Notes: a model not told the origin generated them from the letters alone. Numbered from the stretch's first letter, positions 34,701-45,674 are shown. The stretch is DNA of 64,000 bases from Pelodera strongyloides (GCA_036852015.1 JAANDG010000123.1:241959-305958), one strand, 5' to 3'. A program made the numbers and translations.

Positions 34701-35012
34701 TCAATTACACCCCATTTAGGCAAGTCTACGTTTCACTAGTGCGTTATAATTGCGAGCCGACAGAATAAAATGTTCTTAGGTCTGAGAAAGTTTGTTGTGA
34801 CTCGAAAAATGGTACTAGTTTGGCTTGGGCGGGGATCGAACCCAGCCTCTTTGGATTAGCAGTCCACTGATTTAACCACTGGGCTACCACTTCTAATGTT
34901 ACAGAAGGGATCGGGCAATTATTTTATTTAAATTAATAATTTCAGGAGCAGGAGACACCTCAACGGTTGGCTTAGCAGCACCGGTTCTCCACCACTGACT
35001 GCATGCGCCTGA
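26793..35012 (+). CDS. neto: NETO-type receptor auxiliary protein: two CUB domains, LDLa, one membrane span
   Basis: Exons 26793-26845 and 27988-28130 (both tentative), then 30608-30792, 31101-31172, 31351-31441, 31798-31902, 32366-32433, 32730-32896, 33159-33286, 33558-33680, 33858-33999 and 34946-35012, all in phase, 447 aa. The start gives a signal-like [21 protein letters not shown]1 has [27 protein letters not shown] and [13 protein letters not shown]2 has [20 protein letters not shown] and [12 protein letters not shown]. LDLa (33558-33680) has six Cys and an [11 protein letters not shown] end. The span is [19 protein letters not shown], followed by a short basic tail. NETO proteins (SOL-2 in C. 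elegans) are single-pass auxiliary subunits of glutamate-receptor-type channels; CUB-CUB-LDLa-TM order and the GFSPLI motif support this over five-CUB LEV-10. The two N-terminal exons are the weak point. Confidence 0.87.
26974..27105. mobile_element. Short inverted-repeat element, family E copy 1
   Basis: GAGGCCGTATTCACCAACAC at the left is mirrored by GTGTTGGTGAATACGGCCTC at the right, and further inward by GGGAGCC / GGCTCCC. About 130 bp. A diverged copy lies at 29291-29410. Confidence 0.8.
27486..27886. mobile_element. Long inverted-repeat element, family D copy 1
   Basis: Ends AAAGGGACAGGCCC and GGGCCTGTCCCTTT. The arms extend over 150 bp, including TACAATATATACAAACC and its complement. 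About 400 bp, non-coding, in a NETO intron. A relative lies at 35196-35611. Confidence 0.8.
28660..28870 (+). repeat. CT tracts in a NETO intron
   Basis: Pyrimidine runs at 28668-28706 and 28818-28866 on the sense strand, in the long intron before exon 30608. The rest of 28131-30607 holds only repeats. Confidence 0.85.
29291..29410. mobile_element. Short inverted-repeat element, family E copy 2 (inverted)
   Basis: Shares GGGAGGGCTCCC, GCTCCCTGGGGAGGCCAGG and CTGAATC with family E copy 1 in the opposite orientation. One end is eroded. Confidence 0.6.
29592..29772. mobile_element. MITE family A, copy 5
   Basis: The right end GACCGGTAGGTATTTCGCTTTAA is largely intact; the left end is degraded but retains TTTTGAAACGTATCGTGG. 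Intronic in the NETO gene. Confidence 0.7.
32095..32330 (-). repeat. Dispersed repeat family X, copy 2
   Basis: Read on the minus strand it matches the copies near 5930 and 38340: ACCAGACGGCTACGCCGC at the start and GCTACAGTTACTCTTTTATA at the end. It lies in a NETO intron between exons 31902 and 32366. Confidence 0.5.
33478..33540 (+). repeat. CT tract before the LDLa exon
   Basis: A pyrimidine run ending about 17 bp before the acceptor of exon 33558-33680. Confidence 0.85.
34023..34203. mobile_element. MITE family A, copy 6
   Basis: Well preserved, TTAA at both ends, TTAAAGGGAAATACCGGTCG and GGCCGGTATTTCGCTTTAA. It sits just after the donor of the NETO membrane-span exon. Confidence 0.85.
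34286..34462. mobile_element. MITE family B-like copy
   Basis: Starts TTAAAGCGATATAACGACTGG and carries ATGCAAAT. Its right end abuts the family C palindrome at 34463. Confidence 0.5.
34463..34619. mobile_element. Palindromic short element, family C copy 1
   Basis: Ends CAAAGCGAAATGC and GCATTTCGCTTTAA. The centre is a perfect palindrome with 25-bp arms starting GTATCCTATGCTAATTTTGT around an 11-bp loop. A second copy lies at 47873-48040. Confidence 0.8.
34822..34893 (-). repeat. tRNA-like sequence with GCT anticodon position (pseudogene or SINE)
   Basis: On the minus strand it reads TAGCCCAGTGGTTAAATCAG (A box), an anticodon-like GCT and GGGTTCGATCCCC (B box). Acceptor and T stems pair imperfectly, and the variable loop is too short for a serine tRNA. 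It lies in the last NETO intron, about 50 bp before the final exon. Probably a decayed tRNA or tRNA-derived SINE head. Confidence 0.5.
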
Positions 35013-35195
35013 AGGGAATCATACTATCAAATTCGACCGTAACGCACATGATCAAACAAACAAACATTGATTATATGCTAAGCCCGTCTAACTCAAATTT
35101 CTTTAGTTTGTTGAGTCAATATTCTGCATCTGTATTTGCAAAATTATATCCTGGACTTTTTCTTTATACTAATTTATGCATCTTTTATGTGTCAT

Positions 35196-35611
35196 TTAAA
35201 GGGTCAGGCCCATTTCAGATAACCCTTATTGTTGATGACTCCATCGGATTCTCCGTTTCAAATATAGTAGGCTGAATTTTTTTCCAATTTTCAGTCGCAA
35301 TATTCACGCAGTTTTCAGCAATTTACCATGGCCAGTCATACACAACAATCAATCGTAGTTGTCACGCCCATCCACGCTGGTTGGCCAATAACGCAATTGC
35401 CACGCCCAACATAGCATATTGGCCAATCAGCGCGAAGGGGCGTGACAACTGCGATTGATTGTTGTGTATGACTGCCCATGGTAAATTGCTGGTAATTGCG
35501 TGAATGTTGTGCTTGAAGTTTGGAAAAAATTGCATGCTACCTTATTTGATACGGAGAATCAGATAAAGTTATATAAAATAGGTGTTATTTGAAATGGGCC
35601 TGACCCTTTAA
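35196..35611. mobile_element. Long inverted-repeat element, family D copy 2
   Basis: Ends TTAAAGGGTCAGGCCCATTT and AAATGGGCCTGACCCTTTAA. The inner arms include ACAACAATCAATCG and its complement. About 416 bp, non-coding, directly downstream of the NETO stop. Confidence 0.85.
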
Positions 35612-36039
35612 ATATTTATTACATTACACTCGCATTTCTTTATCGATTCCCTTTTATATGGTTTTGTTGTGATTCCTTTATATTAAGTTGAACATCTGTC
35701 TATGTTTGTTTTGTTTAATTTCTAATTTATGTTGTTTTAGTTTATTTATTGACTGTGGTATTATCTATGTTATTTTCCTACAACAATTTTTTGTACTCGG
35801 TATAATTTTGTATAAAGAAATGAAGTCAGTTTGTCACTACCAAGATACAATTTTTTTGTAGCCGGTAAGTGTGTAAGTATGCCATGTAACTGTAAAAGGT
35901 GTGTATTTTTTCTAAATATAAAATTTTCGAATTGGCATTTTTATAAATGTTTTTTTTTTGTATTTTTAGAATTTGTGTAGTTTGTATTCTGTTTAAAAAG
36001 TATTAATTTAATAACAGCATACTGGTGTGGTGATATTAA

Positions 36040-36200
36040 AAAACCATTTGGCGACCAAATGGTGACCAATTTTCTCAATAATCGCCGCGAGTGGACACTA
36101 TGTAGTCTCGAAACAGTCGACCAACGGTCGGTAAGCCGGCCACTATATGCTTTCCTTGTAGATTTATTTTTGTCGTGCCATGATGGCGACCACACAGTGT
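36040..36200. repeat. GGTGACCAC-type short repeat
   Basis: Contains TTTGGCGACCAAATGGTGACC and a right end GGCGACCACACAGTG. Related to stretches near 10550, 23165 and 48226. Confidence 0.4.
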
Positions 36201-37107
36201 TCTAGGGCAAACATAAACAAAGGTAAACAAAGGGTACCTACCAATCGGCATACCCGTTCCGACGCACCAGTTCCACCCTTTAATACCTACCCTTTACGCA
36301 TTGGTACACTCATACAAAAGACGTACTGTCTTAATAGGATCTGCGTAATTTCTTGTTAATAGTGTATTTTTGAAGATTGTATATCTTTCAAAAATAAGCC
36401 GAAACGACATACAGCTCAAATTGTTCTTTTTGTAATAATTATACCATTCGTTTTGTTTGATAGTGACTTGTTACCCGTGTACCATCATATAACGTTCAAT
36501 TTGTTTATTCAAGAACATTTCATTCGCAAATTCATCGATTTTCTTGTCGTTGTACAATTTTATATTTATTGATTTATTATCTATATAATAATAATTTATA
36601 ATAATTTATTACACCACAAAGGTGCGCACAAACATACATAATTAATATTATTATTATTATTATATATATATATATGTATTTTTGAATAAATAGAATTTTA
36701 GGTCACACATGACTTCTACTAATTAATAAATACAATAAGCTGATTTTTGTAAGTCCAATACATCATTATTGTTAGCATAATATATATATATATATATATT
36801 TAACAAAAACTCCCACCTACTAAGACACCATACCTTGGTTCCCTACCTAGAAACAGTTAGTTACCAGAGCAAACGCAGACACATGTCAGTTTGAATTTAC
36901 GTGAATTTTTTGAAACGTCTCACCGTATGAAAAGTATTTTTCTACTATACTTTAAAAGACTATACTTTAAAAGAATATCGCCTGCAAAAGGTATATTTAT
37001 TTATTACAATTTGTTCCTCAATTTTTAATCATGAGTCGACCAATAAATATGAGTACGTTATCGTAATTGCATAGTTTCTCATACTAACATTTCTGTTAGA
37101 TACAATT

Positions 37108-37291
37108 TCAAAGCGGTATTGTGCGTGGTTTTCGAAACGTTCGCTTGACTGCTGAACAACCGCATTCCCATGTTTTCTACGCAAACTGTGAGCCGATACG
37201 TGTCCTGAAGAGAAATGAAATTTGCATATAATTTATGGAAAACGACTGCATAGCGTAGGTGTTTCGCAAACCACGTTGCATACCGCTTTGA
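37108..37291. mobile_element. MITE family B, copy 1
   Basis: AAAGCGGTATTGTGCGTGG at the left is mirrored by CCACGTTGCATACCGCTTT at the right. Contains ATTTGCATAT. Confidence 0.75.
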
Positions 37292-37429
37292 CGCACGGAA
37301 CTGAGTTCCCTTTTATATCAGGTGTTTGTTTGCGGACTAAATTCCGCTTCTCCGGCCGCCCGTCGTCTGGTCCGCATGTGTAATTCCGTTCCCCCACGCC
37401 CAGTTGCGAAACCGGCGAAGGGGGGGGGG

Positions 37430-37764
37430 GCTAAAGCGGTATGGCACGTGGTTTTGAAACTAAAACTAAACAAAACAACTGGGTTCTTGTGTGCTATGAC
37501 CTTAAAGGGGTGGAACACGCGGTGCCGAAACGTATGGACACGTAACGGACCTTAGCATACAGGGATACAGGCATACACTGCATGGAAATGTAGTTATCCA
37601 GAATACACTTAATCTCGTAACATACCCCTTTAACGGGGAGAGGGGGATGTAGAAAGTAGGTTCCCACTAAAGTGCCACACACAGAAGGTCCAGGAATTTT
37701 AATATAACGCATGAGCATGTCATTGTCCAGAGTCCACCAAATCCACGCACCGAACCACTTTAAA
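37430..37764. mobile_element. MITE family B, composite copy
   Basis: A fragment AAAGCGGTATGGCACGTGG near 37432 is followed by TTAAAGGGGTGGAACACGCGG near 37502 and a right end CCGAACCACTTTAA near 37762. Looks like one copy next to, or inserted in, another. Confidence 0.5.
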
Positions 37765-37835
37765 GCTCAAATAAATATTTAGTTTTCTAAACCATATACA
37801 GTCACGCTTCAACATTTCATCACCACACGATCCAT

Positions 37836-38042
37836 TTATAAACAACCGCGCGCGACGTCGCTTTCAATGCGCGCGACGTCCGCTTTGTCCGCTCGGTCTA
37901 TTCTTAGTCGATCCGCTTCCGGAACGTCCGCCCCATTCTTTGTATGCCTGTTCGTCTCGATCTCCCCGATGCTCGTTCTCTCTGACTGTTTTAGGATCTC
38001 TAGCGCCTCCGCGTTCTCCATACTATCTCTGTTTTTGAGCAA
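37836..38042 (-). CDS. Small open frame of unknown status in a GC-rich patch
   Basis: 68 codons, rich in Glu, Arg, Asp and Ala (MENAEALEILKQSERTS), GC-richer than its surroundings. No homology recognised, no splice context and no clear leader. It could be a small exon, a repeat fragment or chance. GCGCGCGACGTC is repeated at its C-terminal end. Confidence 0.15.
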   Translation of the reverse strand: MLKNRDSMENAEALEILKQSERTSIGEIETNRHTKNGADVPEADRLRIDRADKADVARIESDVARGCL

Positions 38043-38339
38043 ACATCTCGCACTGTACCGTCCAGGCGAAGGCCTCAGAAAATAGCGACCGTCTAGGCGA
38101 GGGTGTGCGCGGCCGACGCCGCCGCGATGCCAGCCACCATCAAAATAACTTCCGGCTATAATAACCCATATGAGAAAATCAATCGATATTTACTGATTTT
38201 TGTTCAATCTATATTATTGCATCAATTTATGCTAATTCGCACTCTAGTATGGACTTTCTCTTGCGTCTTATATGATACTTTTCCTTATTGTCTTATCTTG
38301 CTAATTACTGTGCCCTACGTTAGATGCAAATTTATGTCT

Positions 38340-38572
38340 TGTAAATGTCGCCGCCTGAAAATGAGGCGGCTTTCCATAGTTCGAAACGTCCGTAACGTAG
38401 ATGAAAGTTTCGAATAAAGACACAAATCGTCCTTTTGCATGAGTATATTCTAATTTGAGCTGCGGCACTCTTTTATACCTGAAGCGGGACAATTTATTCG
38501 AATTATACTTCCGTAACGTGAGTGCTAGTGCACGCTACAGTTACTCATTTATATAATAAGAAGATTGTCCAA
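38340..38572 (+). repeat. Dispersed repeat family X, copy 3
   Basis: Shares GAGCTGCGGCACTCTTTTATA, TTATTCGAATTAT, TTCCGTAACG and GCTACAGTTACTC with the copies near 5930 and 32095. Confidence 0.5.
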
Positions 38573-38957
38573 GATACCTTTCAAATCCACTTGACTTATT
38601 TTAAGCATAACTTACTGCTTCAAATTTACATACGATAATTAGCATTAGTAATGAAATACGTTTCAAGTCATGTTGAAGAGTTGGAAGTAGTGGTGCAACT
38701 TCGCTCCATAGGATTATTGTTTTTCTGAATTTATACCTAATTCCTCAAAAAAGGTTTTGTTAGTTGTTTCCCTAGCTGGTAATATATTATTCTTCACTTT
38801 ACAATTTTAGTGTTCTTGTATATTTATATCACATGTCTTCTAATGATTGTGTTGTTTGAATCTGATTATAAAATTACATAATTGCTCGTTGGCTTTATTT
38901 TACAGTCGGGGGAATTATGCTTGTTGCAAAAATAATCATGTTTTGTTTTTTTCCTTG

Positions 38958-39132
38958 TTAAAGCGAAATACCGGCCGGTTTCTGAAACGCACCTTGGACA
39001 GCTGAATTCTTACGTATTTATGCTAATTTGCTCGAATTTAGCTCGATTTTTTTTCTAATTTATTGTCCTTTGCATAGGCTGCATAAGAATGCTGGTGTAC
39101 TGTTTCAAAAACCGACCGGTATTTCGCTTTAA
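38958..39132. mobile_element. MITE family A, copy 7
   Basis: TTAAAGCGAAATACCGGCCG at the left and CGACCGGTATTTCGCTTTAA at the right, TTAA both ends. Confidence 0.85.
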
Positions 39133-39515
39133 AATTGTCAGATTCTTGAAAAACGAGTTCTCTAATCCGTACACCTGAAATAATGAACCTTTTGGGTTTT
39201 CCCATGAGAAAGTGCGTAGATGTGCGTGCAATTTAAAATCATCATTGTAATGTTGGACCCATATATTTTAACAGATACCGCCGTTTTCCGTGACATCTCA
39301 AATTTCTTGAAAATCAATTATAAGTCGGCAATCTAATTAATAATTTTGTCATTTGTCCTGTATATTTCGCTGTATTATGTCCTAGTTCCGCATACAACAT
39401 TGCTCTGTATATACTGTACTCTGCAAATATATTTCTAAAGGTACTGTAGCTTATATTGCAAATTTGGTAATGGCCGCCTTATTGTTAGACGTGTATACTT
39501 TTACGCGCATCATGC

Positions 39516-39555
<40 letters not shown>

Positions 39556-39908
39556 TTATTTATATAATTTTTTTTTTTTGGTTTTTTGTTTGTAACGCAC
39601 GCAACGAAATTAGAATATCTAAGAGGCTATAAAAGGAGAATCGGAGCCCAGTGTTGAGAAAACGAAATCGGTGTTATTTCATGATTTTTCACGATACGTT
39701 GCAAACGTTTCACACAAGGGTGCTCACTGTTCCTGCATCTTAAACTTTGAAAGTCGCCTCAGGCGGCGATAGCCGTCTGGTATATATATATATATATATA
39801 AGTTTCAACTTTTTCAGATTAGTATTCCAAAACTAATAAACTGTATATTATCAACGACTGATTACACCATATAGTGTTTCGACTACGGTACTCCGTCTGT
39901 ATTTCTAA

Positions 39909-42900
39909 ATGGCAATGTTTCCTGACGATGCCCTAATGGCTTCAACAACATCATTGGCAGGACCATATCTGGATTCAGCGATGATGGTCGACCCCGATCT
40001 ACAAGGTCGGTTTTATTTTTAAAGGGATATAACACGTGGTTTTTGAGGTATTTGCTAGGCACCTGCTTGGATTATATGCAAACTAGTGTGCCATTCTGTT
40101 TTATTATACATTTAAAACGCGCGTGCTATATGCGTACTACCTTTATATGCATTTTATTTTATAGCAAAATTTACGCATACTTTGCACACATGTCATTAGA
40201 TTCCGGTGCGTCTTATGCTGCGCAACTACTTTCCGTGTATTATATGTAATACCGTGTTCCATAATGTATAGAACTACAGTTCAGCACACGTTTCAAAACC
40301 ACGTGTTATACAGGTTTAAATTTTATTTTTGCAGTGGATGCTCGTTGTGATGTGTGTCCTTCTACCTCGTCTTCCACCTCGTTGTTGGGTTATTCAAGGG
40401 ATTCCGGGGTGTCGTCAACTTCGACGATGACCTCCCACGCCCACGTACTACCCACGTATCATATGATCCCCGACTCGCATTTTGTCAATCAACATCTGCA
40501 GGTAAACATTGTTAAGCGGTATTGCACGCGGTTTTGTGACAGGACGACGAATACAAACTACATACTACCCCATATATTTTGCTGTTCATACGTAAAATAT
40601 AAGCTAGAGCGGCACACTGAGAAACAGCGAATCTGTATCCCTTGATATAGTATAAATAGTTAATAGTGTACTGTATACGGTATACCTTTTTTCCTTGATA
40701 TAGTATAAATAGTGTACTGCATGCGGTATACCTGTATTCCTTGGTGTAATATAAATAGTGTACTGTATACGGCATACATGTATTCCTTGATATAGTATAA
40801 ATATTGTACCGTAAAATGCAACAAATAGTGCCCCAACTACGGTATCTTGTATACAGGAGATCCTCTTCTCCTCTCCCGCCCACCTTGCTCACTGCGGTGT
40901 ACTATCCCAAGAGTGCGCTTCGGATGCTTGGGAACAGTGGTTAAGCTGGCTGGCCTCCTCGCTAACTCCGCCCCAATGGCAGGTAAGGAGTGATATTTAT
41001 TTAATTTGTTTGCTGATTCAGAAATTAAATAATCAGTAAATTGTGTTGTTTAAAAATTTCTAAATACCGAGGATTTTGTTTTGCCAATATTTTTGAGAGC
41101 GTTACGTTACGGATTAATCAAATTCACGTTCACGCGCGCTTGCGTCTTTAAAGCGAAATACCGGCCGGTTTTTGAAACACATGGAATACACCAGTATTCT
41201 TATGCAGCTTATGCAAATGAACATAAGTTAGAATAAAAAATCGAGCTAAATTCGAGTAACTTTTATCAAGATAAACTACATTCTAGGAGAATTTCTCAGA
41301 ACCAACAGATGTACATCCGATATCTTTCTTTTTAAGATCAAAGTAATCGAATTAGCTCACAAATTACACAAAAAATTGTACCCATCTTCTATTGTACTAG
41401 ATACATTCAAAAAGGCTATTAATCGGCACCCTATTGTATCCCACAAATATGGATCTTCTCCCAAGTTGCTATGCAAATGGATTGAACAAATTAGAATTCC
41501 TTAACTTTCTTATTTATTCACCCAGCACCCATCATACACCTATCAAATACTATGCGTCTCTACCCCTGACCTCATGTCAACTTGTTAAGTAACACCGGAT
41601 ATGGTCATACCAACGCATTTCTTTTCATCTCTAACTCCTCCCTTGCATCCATACTATCTTAAGTACATAGGCTATACCCATCAAATCTAGTGAGCAGGGA
41701 GCTGGGCTACCCATATGACACTTGCACCTTTTCACTTTTTTCTTTTTCCGCATTATCTTACTCAGTCATTCTCTTAGAATTTAATTCTAGTCAGTAGTTA
41801 ATACTATATTACAATACCACCGGGGCATCATACTGACGATGACCCCTCCCCGGTGGCTAAATCCTCGTCTATGACTTAGGGGTCGAAACGAGGTGACCCT
41901 CCCATATTTTGTATTCCTATTTATCGTATTCCTAATAATTTCAGATGTTATCTAATTTAATTTAATTTAATTTAGTTATATTTTTCTACATAGAATCGTG
42001 TAACTCCTCCACATTTCGTTGTAATTAGCATTAATACGTGAGCATTCAGTTGTCAACGGTGCGTTTAAAAAACCGGCAGGTATTTCGCTTTAAAACGTTG
42101 CTGATTTTCTGCTCGCCTTGCATTTTTTTCGCCATATGTATTACGTTTCGCCATATGTATTTTTTCGCCATATGTATTACGTAAAGATTTACCGTGTGAC
42201 ATACAATATATTACCATAAATTACTATATATTATAAAATGCCATATAGATACCCTTACAGGGCTATTGGGTAGCTCACTGTGCAGTGTTCGGCGTTGAAT
42301 CATTACCCGTGCAATTGCTCTCCTTCTTTCAACAAGAAACGTTGGATAATTGGACGCTGGAACAACAAAGTGAATACGGTAGGTGTTTTCGATAATTACT
42401 AATTATTTAACAATTTTGGATCGATAATTATTTTATATTTGTTCTAACACGACTAACGTTATAGGGTACGCTTGTGTTTAAATGTACGTTTTGTTTGTAC
42501 TTAAATACTAACATCCATGCGAAAAAATCTCTGCAAGTGAAAGTTTTATCGAGGAAAAATATAAAAATAATAATCACAAGATAACCGTAGCAGTAAGAAT
42601 AAAGAAACAATAAAGAAACACCAAGCAAGTATATTACATACAACAAACTCAAAAGAAATAAAAGGTACATACGACAAAGAGTAGATTCTGAATTTCTCAT
42701 CATTTGTGTGCGGCAACGGCGGTAACGCGCTCACGTTTTGGTGAGCGAGTTGTACGCGGCAATGTCCTCACTAATACCTTTGTTTGTGTTGACGCATGGT
42801 CCTAGAGTAGTCTCGTTCTATATCGCAGGCACAAAATATGTTATTTGCATACCATAAGAACATTTTATTAACATGTAATACAATCAATCAATAGACCACT

Positions 42901-44097
42901 AAACCAATTAATAAAAATCAGCAGATATCATTTAAAAAAAGTTATAAACTAAATGTGAGATTGTATATTTATATTTTCAACGTAAATAAAACCCGAGGCA
43001 TAAAATTTTAATAAAATTCAAAATATAATTTTAAAGAATGTAATAAAATTTTGCAATAATATGGCCTCTTTCACGCTATTGTTATGTGTTTACGTGTGCA
43101 TGTGACCCCCACGCTCAATTTGGTCCTATAGTCATATTTCTGTTTTTGGACACAATATACGATTGTATTTTTCGTCTCTTTGCGGGAAACTACTGTATTG
43201 ATTAAATTTCATTCTATGTATATTACTATTCATCAAATATTCTAGTTGAAAAGCGCTGTATATTGACTGGATAAAATACTATATTATTACTGTATCTTTC
43301 CATTTTTTAAGAATCCTATTACTCACTAATCCTATTAATCTAAACTATATTGTATTCTGGGGATTTATATCATTAGACGGCTCAAAGTTGCTAAATAAGT
43401 TAAGCGATTCATTCAAATAATTATGCAATGGAACCAGAATACGGTGGGTTTTTTTTTACTTTTGAGGTTACGATATATAATGAAAGCGAGGAAGTCCAGG
43501 AATCTAGCGTTTTAGTGTACCCTTCTTCAGTTGTTCAGTATGTGTAGAAACGTACCCCGACTTTTTGAGCCAAAAACTTTTTGAGCCGAAAATGAGTGGA
43601 TCAGCTCGTTTGTTTATTGATCGTTGCAACATGAAAATTGGCGTGCAAGCGGCAACGTTACAACTTGCATGCAGCGTGTTAAAAAGTGGCACGCCGTTGG
43701 GTACTGGCGTGCAAGTTGCGCGCCGTAACGTTGCCGCTTGCAGACCGTACTCAAGTTATTTCGCCTCAAACTTTTTGCGTGCAAGCGGCGTGATAACGGC
43801 GGGAAAGTTGCACGCCATTTCCATTCCGCGTGCATTTTACACGCCACCACGTTGCCAAATGAACTTTGCACGCCGTTCTCATGCGGCTTGCACGCCAAGT
43901 TTCGTCAGTGTAATCGGATGGTGTTCTTGCTGTATATGCACATTTTACGGCGGATCGACTTGTTGTTAGTTATAAAAATCTAAATTTCACGCTTCCTTTT
44001 TCTGTGCAGTAAATTTCTTGTTGGACATACTAACCTTGTTTATGTCCTGTGTTTTTTCCCAGCGACAGGTGCGCGCGCCCGGCAGTGGGAGAAATAA
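39909..44097 (+). CDS. Unrecognised 180-aa protein, five exons
   Basis: Exons 39909-40005, 40335-40501, 40857-40982, 42261-42378 and 44063-44097 join in phase to 180 codons plus TAA. A TTTTTCAG acceptor at 39810-39817 precedes a 91-nt leader. The first donor, GTCGGT, is unusual. The N-terminal half is acidic then Ser/Thr-rich (SSSTSLLGYSRDSGVSSTST). The second half is Trp-rich: DAWEQWLSWLASSLTPPQWQ, GYWVAHCAVFGVESL, QQETLDNWTLEQQ, ending ARQWEK. An AATAAA overlaps the stop. There is no signal peptide or membrane span, so probably cytosolic or nuclear. I do not recognise the family. A MITE fills most of intron 1, and a MITE split by a LINE fragment lies in intron 3. Confidence 0.6.
40019..40319. 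mobile_element. MITE family B, long copy in intron 1 of the 180-aa gene
   Basis: TTAAAGGGATATAACACGTGG at the left is mirrored by CACGTGTTATACAGGTTTAA at the right. It occupies about 300 of the intron's 329 bp. Confidence 0.75.
41148..42093. mobile_element. MITE family A, copy 8, split by a LINE fragment
   Basis: The left half (41148-41259) and right half (42021-42093) together make a normal family A element. They are separated by about 760 bp carrying a LINE C-terminal coding tail. TTAA at both outer ends. Confidence 0.8.
41260..42020 (+). mobile_element. 5'-truncated non-LTR retrotransposon tail inside a MITE
   Basis: The first about 240 bp read as one frame ending TAA near 41503 (motifs LFKIKVIELAHKLHKK, TFKKAINRHPIVSHKYGS, LCKWIEQIRIP), like the region after the RT domain of a CR1/jockey-type ORF2. 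About 500 bp of 3' UTR follows, with TTTAATTTAATTTAATT near its end. GTAA flanks both sides and is the likely target duplication. Confidence 0.6.
43560..43900. repeat. Dense inverted/direct GCGTGCAAG repeats
   Basis: GCGTGCAAG, its complement CTTGCACGC and the variant GCACGCC recur many times. GCAAGCGGCAACGTTAC at 43648 is mirrored near 43726. It lies in intron 4 of the 180-aa gene. Open frames across it on both strands are by-products. Confidence 0.6.
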
Positions 44098-45325
44098 AAT
44101 TATTATTATGATTGGTTTATTATTGTAGTTGTTATACTGGGCCGGGCGGGCACAGGGCCAGCCCTGACTGCCTTATTTAGCACCGTGCCTTTCGGGGTCC
44201 TAGACCCTAGACCTCAACAGCACAACTACTGTCTGTCTATTTTCTCACTGTTGACTGTAACTGTACTATCGACAATATCTAATAAGTCTGTAAATACCGT
44301 TAGACCCGACATATGCAAATTTCTACTGTATGTCAACAGCTGTGGGTCACGCCCATAAAAACTTATATGCGAAGGAGAGGACTAATGTTCTAGGTTTTTT
44401 TAAATCAGACATCCCATAGCAGACTAGTAGTCAGAAATAATAAAACCTGAACAAAACACATTGCTAGGTACTAACTGCTTAGGTACTGGTTTCTAACTTA
44501 TTAGCAATATAATTATCAGTTTTTATCTTATGTTCCACAGACACACGAAAACAAAATTGAATCTAATTTACTCAAATTATGGAGTTTGATATCTAATTAG
44601 TCTCATAAAGTGATTTTTGAGCACTTGCGTTCCCAGCCCAGCTCCCACACAGACAATCAACACATAGTCGTATTTCACAGCTACAGTTTTTCCCCGAAAA
44701 TAATCCGGGGTGGTGACCAAGTCGTTGCGCTAGGTACCGTAGCTCGTAGCATTGTAAGCAAGACCGTAACCTCGAATTCCGAATATTTACAATGTCTGTA
44801 TTACTAATCATGAGAAAAAATTCCGATCACAACCCTTAACTTGTAGTTTGTACTTTAAAGTTTATAGTTTGATCCAGTTACCGCAACTTAACAACTTACA
44901 ATGCCTATTCCCTGGTGCCACGGTAAAATACATATATAATATTACCATGTATTGTAGTTTGTAGCCCGTAATTGGCATCCTGCCAACTTCTTCCTGGGAG
45001 ATTCACAGGATCCAAATTGAACAATCTTCAAGGGAGCACCACCACACAACCACCACCTCAAATCAAGTGGATGTTGTGCTGCCTGCGTCTCCACCTCATT
45101 CCTGCACTCTCGCCTATCTCATGCTCCACTTTGTCTCTTGAGCATCGGCTGTTGCTCCCCTCCCGGCTCCCGCTCTGTGATCTCGCACTCTCTCCCCTCA
45201 TTTCTCCTTTCTCCCGGGAGGACCCAGTTGCTGGACACTTCCCGATCCCTTGGAGGACTTTTCATCATTTTGTTTACTGATCTGGGAACTTCTTCCCGCC
45301 TAGTCTCGCCTTATTTGACGCCAAG
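44098..45325. other. Intergenic stretch before the MGNAATSQ gene
   Basis: No coding exon is seen. The last 350 bp are C-rich and T/C-rich (45000-45325) and probably include the promoter or 5' leader of the gene starting at 45326. Confidence 0.4.
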
Positions 45326-45635
45326 ATGGGTAACGCGGCCACCTCGCAGGTATGTCCATATGCTACAACGTGGGTGGTCCTGGATTTTGTCTTACAGACC
45401 CCCCATTCGTCGTGGGACCCCGGTAGATAGCCAATCGATATTTGTAAACCTTAGAGTGTGGATTAGAACGTAAGTTTAGGTGAAACGTAAACCATGATTA
45501 AGTTTAAACCTGGTTAGTTGTATTCTCTCCACATGGTGGCTTATGTGTATGTGCCTAAGGCTCATCCGATTGGTCTTGTGTAATGTATGTAAGAAGAGAG
45601 AGGGAGAGAGGGAGAGAGGGGTAGACAGAGGATGC

Positions 45636-45674
<39 letters not shown>

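Larger units (their letters stand above)
35013..39817. other. Intergenic stretch between the NETO gene and the next gene
   Basis: About 4.8 kb with MITEs of families A, B and D, family X copy 3, TA repeats at 36660, 36780 and 39520, and a GC-richer patch at 37840-38140. No convincing gene. Confidence 0.45.

Noticed and set aside
34822..34893. Functional tRNA-Ser(GCT)
   Set aside because: Acceptor and T stems mispair and the long variable arm of serine tRNAs is missing.
26793..35012. LEV-10-type identity for the CUB gene
   Set aside because: Only two CUB domains precede the LDLa domain, and the RDGxxGFSPLI motif fits NETO; LEV-10 has more CUB domains.
37318..37555. Open frames on both strands with Pro/Arg/Ala
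   Set aside because: They run across a G run and a family B MITE; no independent support.
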